Origin: a virus
Length of the DNA stretch: 64,000 nucleotides
Strand: one strand, 5' to 3'
Virus record (IMG/VR): IMGVR_UViG_3300035661_000012
Location: 90,305-154,304 of that record
In this document: positions 40,461-48,278 of the stretch, one piece after another
Layout of the letters: each line of letters starts with the position of its first letter
How positions within the stretch are numbered: the stretch's first letter is position 1
Notes under the pieces: generated by a model
Seen by the model: the letters and a program-made list of their open reading frames with translations, nothing else
Told to the model about the DNA's origin: nothing
Database searches by the model: none
Made by a program: the position numbers and the translations under genes

Positions 40461-40600
40461 AGGAGCCCAGTTGACCGTCCAGATATAACTGGGATAATTA
40501 GCGGTGGATATCGTATCGCTAAACCGCGGGCACGAGGCCCAAGATATTAGAAGGAAGCGAATACATAGCCACATAAAAATGTCAAGCGGAAATCATACTA
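40461..40600 (-). ncRNA. Candidate small structured RNA
   Basis: Minus sense: GGGC-CTCGT-GCCC, then GCGGT ... ACCGC, then CCCAGTT ... AACTGGG, ending in the strong terminator at 40422-40460. A TTGACA box lies just upstream (around 40585-40590). No ORF of convincing quality. Size about 120-170 nt including terminator. Class unknown. Confidence 0.5.
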
Positions 40601-40647
40601 CTAAAATCTCACCTATAGATAATAGAAGGAAGTAAGTATATAGCCGC
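40541..40647 (-). repeat. Two 29-bp direct repeats
   Basis: Plus sense AGATATTAGAAGGAAGCGAA + TACATAGCC (about 40540-40569) and AGATAATAGAAGGAAGTAAG + TATATAGCC (about 40617-40646); 23 of 29 bases match. They flank the candidate small RNA promoter area. Possible protein or polymerase binding sites. Confidence 0.5.
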
Positions 40648-40658
40648 CTAATTAATCA

Positions 40659-40886
40659 TTATTTGTTAAAAATCTTCTTAAACAAGCTTACTTTGTATTT
40701 CGGCTCGTAATATTCGCAATCGCCATAGCGATTTGGATAATCAACGCTGTCGACATCAATTGTTCTCTGAGATTCACCATATACATAGCTTACCTCTATT
40801 CCTACTTGAGGAGCTGCGCAACTATCTCTAAATATGGTTTGTTTAAAATATCTACAATCTTTGCAAAAAACTTTCGTTTTTTCCAT
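40659..40886 (-). CDS. Small four-cysteine protein, paralogue of 29384-29614
   Basis: 75 aa. KVFCKDCRYFKQTIFRDSCA with later YGDCEYYEPK. Same Cys framework and APQ-GxE / VDYPN steps as the paralogue. GTTGGAG precedes the ATG. Confidence 0.6.
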   Translation of the reverse strand: MEKTKVFCKDCRYFKQTIFRDSCAAPQVGIEVSYVYGESQRTIDVDSVDYPNRYGDCEYYEPKYKVSLFKKIFNK

Positions 40887-40902
40887 TTAAACGTCTCCAA
40901 CT

Positions 40903-42951
40903 CTATAAATATTTACCAATTATTTCTGCAGTGTTATATGCAAAGTCCTCATCGAAAACAACATCAGCCTTTTGTCTATTTCTTATTATTATGCATTGAC
41001 CTTTTGCATTGAACTTTAATAATTCATAAACTGTCGGCTTAGTCATTTGAATAATTGCAGATGCTACTTCAGCAGTTCTGGTAAATGCCCTTTCTGTTAT
41101 TCGCTCTTGAGTGACTTCCATGTCCATCCAATATATCTTGCCTCTAAATAAATCAATGAGCACTGGATGATTTGTTCGCGCACCGTTTACTAAATCTATC
41201 TTCTCTTTAACTGATTTCGGTTCAAATATTTCTCCGCTATTTGGATTTTTACGCTCCATCCAACCGAAGAAACATTCTGACATATCGCAGAATTTCTGAT
41301 ATGTAAATGAATATACTTGCGGGACTATATAACGAATTCCATTTGCTAAAGCTTCTTTGCAATTGATGTCAATAAATTCAGCAGCACCATTTGGAGCTCG
41401 TGTGATATCTCCAGAATGATAAGCAAAGTTACTTCTTAAATTCGTCCATGAAGTCCAATTAGTTGTTTGCATTGCTTCATTTAAATATTGAGCGCTTAAA
41501 TCAATATCAATTCGCTGACTATTATCGCATATCTCATAACCAAGATAATCTTTTGATTCACTATTATCTTTCCAATAGATAAAGAATCTAAGAGTTTTGG
41601 TATTGTCGAAGTTGAATACAGAACCTCTACCAATAGTTCTAATTGATCTTGACGCTGAGCGTAAAGAGAATGGTATTGTGTAATTTTGTAATTCTGGCGA
41701 GATATAAACTTTTGAACCAGCGGGAATATTATTTCTATCCGCATATATTTTAATTAATGCGTTATTAATAATATCTATCACTTTAGCTTTGGTTTTCTTT
41801 TCTATTATGAAGTTTTCTACAGGATTATCTGTTATGAAAGCCTTAGCTACTTTACCTTTAGGAATAATTAATCTTTTATCTGTTGCGGATAGAAAGCGAG
41901 ATCTAGTTTGCAATAATACCTTAGTTGAGATTCCATTAGCAACGCTTTCAAATATTTTAAGAATTGCCTCTCTATCATTAATCTTTGCATTACGTAATAA
42001 TCTATGCATATTACGAGCAAGATTACCAGGTCTTGTAGCTAATAATTTGGCCGCATTAATTATTTGCCCGCTGCTAAATAAATCTTCTACTTTAGAAAAG
42101 AAAGACTTGACTTGATTATCACGCAAAAGCTTAAATGCTTTTGCTGTATCTGGAAACTGTCTTTTATATTCCCCTGGATGCAAAATCTCACCTAAACGCA
42201 AGAATACTTCTCTGCGGATTTTCATTTCTTCGGCATTAATACAGGATTCGAACATAGAAAGAATTTGTCTGCGTTTTTCTCTACTTAATTTCTTAAAACG
42301 TGTATTCTCGGCTAAGGATATATCTCCATCGCTAAGCATAACAGCATATCTTAAAACATCTGTGGTTGTCTTAAAGAAACGGCTTATATCAAAGTATTTG
42401 GATAGAAAAGCGAGATTTTCTTTATTCGGGATTTCATCTATTGATGATAATATCGGCTTAATTAAATCTTGATTAGCGGCTATCTCCTCTTTGATATTAT
42501 CAGAATATTCAACCTTAGAGTTTAATAACTGCTTAAAATAAGCGATCGCGTCTTCTTCTTTTAATATGTCAATAACAGTAAATTTGCTTTGCTCATCATA
42601 TAATGCCCGGTTTACTTTCTCATAATCTGGCAAGATTCCAAACCAATAATGAACTAATGCATTCATTAATAATTCAAAACTGGTGGCATCTATTACTTGC
42701 TTCGGAAAATTTGGATACATCGGATTATATTTAACATGAGCCCCAACTTTTTTACGCAGATAATAGATTAATTTATCAGCGAGATCGTCTATTTGTGTCT
42801 CGGTCATACCGGAAATAGCGACAAATAAATCCTTGCTAAGCGTAAAACCTAAAGATTGAATATTTTTTAATAATGTTGCCGCTAAAATTTGTTGGCCTAG
42901 ATAAGGAGTACCATAATTAGTAACTAATACTTTATCGTTTATGATTCTCAT
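40903..42951 (-). CDS. Large protein resembling TerD-associated MXAN_6230/SCO0854-type proteins
   Basis: 682 aa. The N-terminal helical region has YNPMYPNFPKQVIDATSFEL then MNALVHYWFG, similar to a block in MXAN_6230/SCO0854 proteins. The C-terminal half has TLRFFIYWKDN and NSQRIDIDLSAQYLNEAM, recalling the TerD-type DLDLSA motif, and ends in a mixed domain. The ATG at 42951 has ATAGGAG. A 200-nt structured leader precedes it. Function uncertain; TerD-type proteins are linked to stress and phage-resistance chemistry. Confidence 0.55.
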   Translation of the reverse strand: MRIINDKVLVTNYGTPYLGQQILAATLLKNIQSLGFTLSKDLFVAISGMTETQIDDLADKLIYYLRKKVGAHVKYNPMYPNFPKQVIDATSFELLMNALVHYWFGILPDYEKVNRALYDEQSKFTVIDILKEEDAIAYFKQLLNSKVEYSDNIKEEIAANQDLIKPILSSIDEIPNKENLAFLSKYFDISRFFKTTTDVLRYAVMLSDGDISLAENTRFKKLSREKRRQILSMFESCINAEEMKIRREVFLRLGEILHPGEYKRQFPDTAKAFKLLRDNQVKSFFSKVEDLFSSGQIINAAKLLATRPGNLARNMHRLLRNAKINDREAILKIFESVANGISTKVLLQTRSRFLSATDKRLIIPKGKVAKAFITDNPVENFIIEKKTKAKVIDIINNALIKIYADRNNIPAGSKVYISPELQNYTIPFSLRSASRSIRTIGRGSVFNFDNTKTLRFFIYWKDNSESKDYLGYEICDNSQRIDIDLSAQYLNEAMQTTNWTSWTNLRSNFAYHSGDITRAPNGAAEFIDINCKEALANGIRYIVPQVYSFTYQKFCDMSECFFGWMERKNPNSGEIFEPKSVKEKIDLVNGARTNHPVLIDLFRGKIYWMDMEVTQERITERAFTRTAEVASAIIQMTKPTVYELLKFNAKGQCIIIRNRQKADVVFDEDFAYNTAEIIGKYL

Positions 42952-42959
42952 TTTGTGTC

Positions 42960-43155
42960 TCCTATTAATTAAATAAAAGTATAGCAGGCAACCGGCACGG
43001 CCGGCAGCTATATCCAAGATTGGCCCATCGCGGAGGATGACTCACTGCAAGGAATTTGGTAATCGCATCAAATTACGCATCAGAGACGAACGTTTGTTTA
43101 ACCCGGGTACAGTCCCTTATCCTTTGTAGCTCTAGGCTACTGCCTGCCACTATCC
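42960..43155 (-). promoter_or_regulatory. Structured 5' leader of the 682-aa gene
   Basis: A multibranch fold closed by GCAGGCA (near 43140) and TGCCTGC (near 42985), with GTAGC-CTAGA-GCTAC, GGG-ACTGTA-CCC, AATTTG/CAAATT, CATC-CTCCGC-GATG and CCGGC-CGT-GCCGG inside. GC content is clearly above the surroundings. This is the layout of a riboswitch or other structured leader; no known class recognised. Confidence 0.5.
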
Positions 43156-43202
43156 TTCTCTGCCGATTTTATTCAGCATCTTATAAAGAAGAATTTCGTT
43201 GT

Positions 43203-43430
43203 TTATTTTTTTGATCTATCGCGAAAATGGAATTTAATCATGAAACTGCCAAGAATAAATACAATTATGGCAGTGATTATCATATGCATGAATAAAAATG
43301 CGCCTATACTACAAGAGATAATAATTAGCCAAATCCATGAACCTAAGACATCATATCTCTTGAGAATAAAGAAATAAAACCAAATAAGTATTAATAATGA
43401 AAACAAGCTTAGACCTATAAATAAAAACAT
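43203..43430 (-). CDS. Small membrane protein, 75 aa
   Basis: Two to three hydrophobic helices (IGLSLFSLLILIWFYFFIL, WIWLIIISCSIGAFLFM, IITAIIVFILGSFMI) and a basic C-terminus. TAAGGAG precedes the ATG. No family recognised. Confidence 0.6.
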   Translation of the reverse strand: MFLFIGLSLFSLLILIWFYFFILKRYDVLGSWIWLIIISCSIGAFLFMHMIITAIIVFILGSFMIKFHFRDRSKK

Positions 43431-43445
43431 TTCATATCTCCTTAA

Positions 43446-45068
43446 TTATTTATCTAAATGCCATTCGACGAGTTTAGCTGCTCTTCCTTCATGACCATTA
43501 CGGCTAATTACTTTAGCGACTCTGCCTTCATACAAATGCGGATTATTAATTATATCCATATTTGCATCAAAGCTGCCTATTTGACCTGGGCCGAGCTTAA
43601 ATTCTTTTCCACTAGTTAAACTCTCGAACCAAACTACGCCTTTGATATTTCCCTTTTCACTGATAGCTAAATCTACTTTCTTTACTTTCCAATCATCCGG
43701 ATCCTGAAACCATTTAATCTTATAACCTTCGTTAATACTCAATCCTTTTGGCACGGCTACTAAACCTTCCCACGATTTTATTATTTCCTGCGGAACTAAA
43801 TCAACCACATCGAGAATAGAACTTTTCTGCGCCATCTTTAATTGCAATTCTCTATTCTTGAAGAATGGCAAATTATGAACATCTTTTCCTTTCCATTTAT
43901 CTACACGATATAATCTAATTTCTGGAACTACATCGTCTGGTCTAACTTGATTGCTATTTAGTATTCCGCCGATCTCGTGTGCCTTTAAATATCTACCATT
44001 CTTTTTGAATAATAATTCACCCATTGCGATTGGCTTGCTAGAATGTTGCATATCTGCAATCTCCCATACTTTGGGCGTATATTCTATTCTTTCTCCGGTT
44101 TCTTTGCTGATACGCGGAGACCAAACAGTTGTTCTTTTGCCGACCACAATATAACAGCTTGCTCCATCATATTTGCGAGTAGTTGTTGCCGCATCAGTTT
44201 TCTCTTTAAATTTATCAAATTCATCAGGGCTTATCATTTTTAGATGCAATCTATCTTCTAATTTCTTTGGAGCTTCTGATTTCAGAAATCCCCATACAGC
44301 TATTGGCGCTCTTTTTTCATCGCCGTTATACAATTTATGTATATACATTGATTTATTAGGATCAATAGCTGGTATCCACATTTCTGCGGTTTGCCCTTTT
44401 TTATCAGAAATCTTAAATATTGTTCCTTTGGTTTGCAAAATCACTTGTCGCGTTTCTCCGCTGCCATATCCTTCTTTTGGACCATCGCCATAAGCCCAGG
44501 ATATTTTAGCTTCATCGGGATTATGATCCAGATTCTGCGGAAGACGACTTCTACCAGCGACTTCATTTCTAATATGCTCTATCAAAGCATCTTTCGATGC
44601 TTGTGTGAGCTCTCCTTTGTTATTATATTTTATCTTAGATTCAACTGGTTTTCCAGATACGCGGATAATGAAACTTGTTCCATTTCCAAAATGAATATCA
44701 AGATGCTTTTGAGCTTTATATGCATCATGATATACTATGGTTATATCTATATTTCCACGTTCATTAAACCATGATCGCTTAGGATCAATTAAATGAGATG
44801 TATTGCTTACAGTTTCTTCTTGAACTTTAGCAACTGCTTTATTAAAGATTTTTCCGGCGGTTTTATGTATCACCTTACCTGCTAAATGATTACCAACAGC
44901 CGTTCCTAAAGATTGCTCTCCTTTTATAACCGGGAGGGCTTTTTTTACCATGCGTCTTATTTTCATAGCTTTTACCAGCCATTTAATAGCCGTTGCTTCT
45001 TCCCAATATGGAGTCATAAAGGAATAAGAATCCGCGGCATTTATTAATCCTTCGGTTAAATATCTCAT
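43446..45068 (-). CDS. ATP-dependent DNA ligase with N-terminal extension
   Basis: 540 aa. Motif I TTRKYDGASCYIV near residue 298 carries the adenylated Lys; SPRIS (Ia), MGELLFKKNG (III), EGLVAVPKGL (IV) and GYKIKWF (V) follow in order, then an OB-like C-terminus. The first 280 residues form an unusual extension with beta-rich and basic segments (MKIRRMVKKALPVIK). It joins 3'-OH/5'-PO4 nicks in DNA. Start overlaps a zinc protein by 2 nt spacing. Confidence 0.85.
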   Translation of the reverse strand: MRYLTEGLINAADSYSFMTPYWEEATAIKWLVKAMKIRRMVKKALPVIKGEQSLGTAVGNHLAGKVIHKTAGKIFNKAVAKVQEETVSNTSHLIDPKRSWFNERGNIDITIVYHDAYKAQKHLDIHFGNGTSFIIRVSGKPVESKIKYNNKGELTQASKDALIEHIRNEVAGRSRLPQNLDHNPDEAKISWAYGDGPKEGYGSGETRQVILQTKGTIFKISDKKGQTAEMWIPAIDPNKSMYIHKLYNGDEKRAPIAVWGFLKSEAPKKLEDRLHLKMISPDEFDKFKEKTDAATTTRKYDGASCYIVVGKRTTVWSPRISKETGERIEYTPKVWEIADMQHSSKPIAMGELLFKKNGRYLKAHEIGGILNSNQVRPDDVVPEIRLYRVDKWKGKDVHNLPFFKNRELQLKMAQKSSILDVVDLVPQEIIKSWEGLVAVPKGLSINEGYKIKWFQDPDDWKVKKVDLAISEKGNIKGVVWFESLTSGKEFKLGPGQIGSFDANMDIINNPHLYEGRVAKVISRNGHEGRAAKLVEWHLDK

Positions 45069-45070
45069 AA

Positions 45071-45313
45071 CTACATCTTCGTAAATCCTATTGGATTTAT
45101 CATTCTACAATATGGACAGCATAATAGATATCGGCTTCCATAATAATTAACATAGACATAATGTTTAAATGCGTGATCAAGATATTCATTTGATTCGATT
45201 AAGAGAATATCTTTGTCATCAAGCTGATTATCACAATGCTCGCATTTAAATCTTGCGCCAGTTATTAAATTCGGAGCAACATCAATTAGCTTTTTATAAA
45301 TCACATTTGACAT
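45071..45313 (-). CDS. Zinc-ribbon protein, 80 aa
   Basis: FKCEHCDNQL and LLCCPYCRM form a four-Cys zinc site around a charged middle. GGGGAG precedes the ATG. Encoded just before the DNA ligase, possibly an accessory factor. Confidence 0.6.
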   Translation of the reverse strand: MSNVIYKKLIDVAPNLITGARFKCEHCDNQLDDKDILLIESNEYLDHAFKHYVYVNYYGSRYLLCCPYCRMINPIGFTKM

Positions 45314-45361
45314 TTTATTTGCTCCCCTTGTGTGTTAAGCTCATAAGATGAGAATAAAAAA

Positions 45362-45613
45362 TTATGATTGCTTGCGTAATCTCATTCTTATTTTCATTAT
45401 TTTAATTAAAGACAATATAGCTAACGAAGATACTAATGTTACAAATGTAGCTGGATTAATCCATGCTGGTAAAGCTATAGCAGATAGATATGGTTTCGTT
45501 AGCATAATAGTTCCTAAAGTAGCTAAGCCTAAAATAATAATTGCTTCTAAATTTTCAAAAAACTCTCTGATTTTGCGTAAAAATGCAACGATTAAATCAA
45601 TTAAGAATTTCAT
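45362..45613 (-). CDS. Small membrane protein, 83 aa
   Basis: An amphipathic basic N-terminus (IVAFLRKIREFFENL) then two hydrophobic helices, ending in IKIMKIRMRLRK. GGAG precedes the ATG, which overlaps the upstream gene by 4 nt. Topology resembles small phage membrane-remodelling or superinfection-type proteins. Confidence 0.6.
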   Translation of the reverse strand: MKFLIDLIVAFLRKIREFFENLEAIIILGLATLGTIMLTKPYLSAIALPAWINPATFVTLVSSLAILSLIKIMKIRMRLRKQS

Positions 45614-46926
45614 AGCGGTAACTCCTCTATTTCGTATTTAACACTTTTCATATCTGATAAATCTATTTCTTCTTTTGATTCATAGCTGAAAGCGGCTTCT
45701 AAATCTATTTCTGGTGTTTCAGTGAACAGCTGGAAATATTGAAGATCTGGAGATGCATTATTTATTAAAATCAGCTGATACATCATCTCATCGACTACTT
45801 TATCAATTTCTTCATAGCCGAAATATTCATCGAAATCAAATATAATACGCTGTTCGCTTGATGCAAATGTATATTTATTATAATTCAGGATATACATAGT
45901 ATGATAAGTTCTTCTCATAACGGGGATTTTATTAATTCCGGCGTTTTTAAGCAACGATATATATACTAAATATCCTAATCTATGCAGCGTCGCGAGATTA
46001 TTATTGCCCATCTTAACTTTATATTTACTCTCTAAACTCTTGATAATCTCATTTACTTCAGGGAATTCTTCTGTTGATCTCGCAGCATTAGTGAAAAACG
46101 AATCAAGCATATTATTAAAATAAGAGATGTTTTTAGTCCAAACGCCACTTATCTGTTCATTAAAGAATCGCCTATTAATAATCTCCGGTTTATCAAAATA
46201 TACAGCATTTGCATAATATATATATGGAGTTTTTAATTTCCACATATAATTACCATTAGTTGGTAATTTCTTCGCATCCAAATATTTCCAATGAGCTGGA
46301 AGTTCATCTTTTGCAAAGGTAACTACTAATGGTATTTTGTGACCATTAATAACTACATACGGGATTATATGGAACAGAGAATTAATGCCCTGCTCGGTGA
46401 TTTCCTGCGTAATCTTTTTACCTTCGCTGAATCTCAAATCAGTGACTTTTACTAAATTTGCATATTCAGGATTAAACATCGGAAAGAACGCCATTATTTT
46501 ATCATCGCTCCATATTCTATTTTGGCTGAGCATTCCACGAGTGATTATCGTTAAAATTGCGAACGATTCATTAAAATCATATTCTCCTAAATCATCCCAA
46601 TCTATCTTGCCAACTTCATTATAATTATGCTGAATATCTAATGGCATAGGCATATTTTGCAGCAAATCAAAATAAGCCGTTACTTTTCTATCCGAAACAT
46701 TATTATCCATCAATCCCATAAGAGAGCCTGCACTAACAGCGTGATTGCTTGCCACTAAAGATAAAGCAAGAGAATTCACTTTTACCTTAATGAATCTCTT
46801 GCTATTCTTAATATTCGGGAGCAATTTATCAATCATTTGGACAACTGAGAATATCGGCTCGAAGGAATTGAAATTAAAATAGTCGCGGAAAAAATCTTCT
46901 ACGTGCTTTACATTTGTTAAAAACAT
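45610..46926 (-). CDS. Hypothetical protein, 438 aa
   Basis: A large soluble protein without recognisable catalytic motifs. Features: DLQNMPMPLDIQHNYNEVG, IIPYVVINGHKIPLVVTFAK and an acidic C-terminal tail (EEIDLSDMKSVKYEIEELPL). Encoded between SSB-side genes and a small membrane protein. It could be a structural or replication accessory factor; unknown. Confidence 0.6.
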   Translation of the reverse strand: MFLTNVKHVEDFFRDYFNFNSFEPIFSVVQMIDKLLPNIKNSKRFIKVKVNSLALSLVASNHAVSAGSLMGLMDNNVSDRKVTAYFDLLQNMPMPLDIQHNYNEVGKIDWDDLGEYDFNESFAILTIITRGMLSQNRIWSDDKIMAFFPMFNPEYANLVKVTDLRFSEGKKITQEITEQGINSLFHIIPYVVINGHKIPLVVTFAKDELPAHWKYLDAKKLPTNGNYMWKLKTPYIYYANAVYFDKPEIINRRFFNEQISGVWTKNISYFNNMLDSFFTNAARSTEEFPEVNEIIKSLESKYKVKMGNNNLATLHRLGYLVYISLLKNAGINKIPVMRRTYHTMYILNYNKYTFASSEQRIIFDFDEYFGYEEIDKVVDEMMYQLILINNASPDLQYFQLFTETPEIDLEAAFSYESKEEIDLSDMKSVKYEIEELPL

Positions 46927-46930
46927 TTTA

Positions 46931-47305
46931 TCATCCCAATGTAGTTATTGATGATTCTCCTACTAATTCAATAATATTGCGGATATGGAAGAGCGCCATA
47001 TCTAAAATCTTTTCTCTATCCATATTCGTAGCCTTTTCAATTTCGTCCCAATCTATTTCATCCTTTGACAAATTAAAAAACTCTTCTCCCATATCATCTT
47101 TGATATCATCAATACAATCTAAAATATCTTTTCCTGTGAATAGATATTGAAAATCATCAGCTGATTCTTCTAGCATAGATTGTATGAATTGAACTATTCC
47201 GGTCATTAGACTATCCTGCGGAACTAATTTATAGATCGGTTGCACTTCTAATGTAATCGGAGCGTTTGATTTCTTTACGAGATCAACTAATTCGCTAGAA
47301 TGCAT
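46931..47305 (-). CDS. Hypothetical acidic protein, 124 aa
   Basis: Mostly helical and acidic (DEIDWDEIEKATNMDREKIL). The ATG at 47305 has AAAGGAG; a longer reading would overlap the upstream gene by 47 nt without a Shine-Dalgarno. No family recognised. Confidence 0.6.
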   Translation of the reverse strand: MHSSELVDLVKKSNAPITLEVQPIYKLVPQDSLMTGIVQFIQSMLEESADDFQYLFTGKDILDCIDDIKDDMGEEFFNLSKDEIDWDEIEKATNMDREKILDMALFHIRNIIELVGESSITTLG

Positions 47306-47306
47306 A

Positions 47307-47726
47307 TTAATATCTCCTTTTATCTTTGCGATTAACTTTTTCTTCTGAGCCATTTGTTTTCTTTGTAACAGCTGGCATTGGATTATATGGTTCTCTTAAA
47401 ATCGGCGGAACAATAATATTAACGGCTTGTTCAAATTCCTTTATTATCCATATATCTATTGGCTCGGTAGATTTTAGCGGATAGAAAGTTGCCTTTTTAA
47501 CCATATTCTCATTGAATATTTTATCCGGTGCTTTTCTCGTTATTAAGCCAATGATATTTATAACCGGCGCACCAATTTCATTAACTGTCTCATAAAATAA
47601 ATGAGCAACAACCTTTTCGTGCATCGGAGTTAAATGAGATAAGGGAGAAGCGTAGACCATAAATTTATCTCCGTTCTCCCTTGTATATGTTATGCCAACT
47701 GTATCTAAAATACGTTGAACATCCAT
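47307..47726 (-). CDS. Hypothetical protein, 139 aa
   Basis: Mixed fold with HEKVVAHLFYETVNEIGAP and a basic C-terminal tail (SEEKVNRKDKRRY). It starts 2 nt after the SSB stop and may be translationally coupled. No family recognised. Confidence 0.6.
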   Translation of the reverse strand: MDVQRILDTVGITYTRENGDKFMVYASPLSHLTPMHEKVVAHLFYETVNEIGAPVINIIGLITRKAPDKIFNENMVKKATFYPLKSTEPIDIWIIKEFEQAVNIIVPPILREPYNPMPAVTKKTNGSEEKVNRKDKRRY

Positions 47727-47727
47727 A

Positions 47728-48189
47728 TTACATTAGCCTTTCATCATCAATGAATTCTTCATAATCAGCCACTTCAATTACTTTCTGAACTGGAGCTGCT
47801 TTCTTAGAAATAGCTTTTTTAGATGGAGGAGCTGCTGGAGCTTCATCATTAGCGGTAGATTTTTGCTCATCGTGAGGACAAATATCTTCAACGACTAAAT
47901 CTGTGAATGAAGCTTTAGTTCCATCTTCTTTTTCATATGTCCCTGTTCTAAGAGAGCCTGAAAATGAAACTCTGCGGCCTTTCTTCAGCTTATCTGCAAT
48001 AGCTGGATGAAGTGCATTAAAATACACTAAATTAACATAATTGGCACGCTCTTGCTTATTACCACTTGCGTCTTTATAGACATAATTCTGAACTCCACGC
48101 ATCTTAGTAATTGTGCCTGAATTTGTTGAAATTACTTCGGCATCGCTTGTTAAACGAACGACACCACTGACTTTTAAGAATTCTAACAT
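47728..48189 (-). CDS. ssb: Single-stranded DNA-binding protein (SSB)
   Basis: 153 aa. The OB fold is evident: FLKVSGVVRLTSDAEV, ERANYVNLVYFNALHPAIAD, KGRRVSFSGSLRTGTY. A Pro/Ala/Lys linker then an acidic tip EEFIDDERLM follow, the tip being the usual site for partner proteins. AAAGGAG precedes the ATG. It coats replication ssDNA and recruits RecA, ligase and exonuclease factors found in the window. Confidence 0.88.
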   Translation of the reverse strand: MLEFLKVSGVVRLTSDAEVISTNSGTITKMRGVQNYVYKDASGNKQERANYVNLVYFNALHPAIADKLKKGRRVSFSGSLRTGTYEKEDGTKASFTDLVVEDICPHDEQKSTANDEAPAAPPSKKAISKKAAPVQKVIEVADYEEFIDDERLM

Positions 48190-48278
48190 AGTAGACTCCT
48201 TTTGTTTTGTTATTAGATTAGTTTGTTGATTTATTAATAATCCACCAAAGAGAAAAGTTTTTGATGACTATAATATAC

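Noticed and set aside
40314-40574. 86-aa minus-strand frame across the terminator at 40422-40460
   Set aside because: It spans a strong terminator and the candidate small RNA, has skewed Ser/Trp/Arg composition and no Shine-Dalgarno.
45348-45641. Plus-strand frames opposite long minus-strand genes (also near 41.8, 44.4 and 59.5 kb)
   Set aside because: They mirror well-supported minus-strand genes, lack Shine-Dalgarno sequences and have codon-shadow composition.
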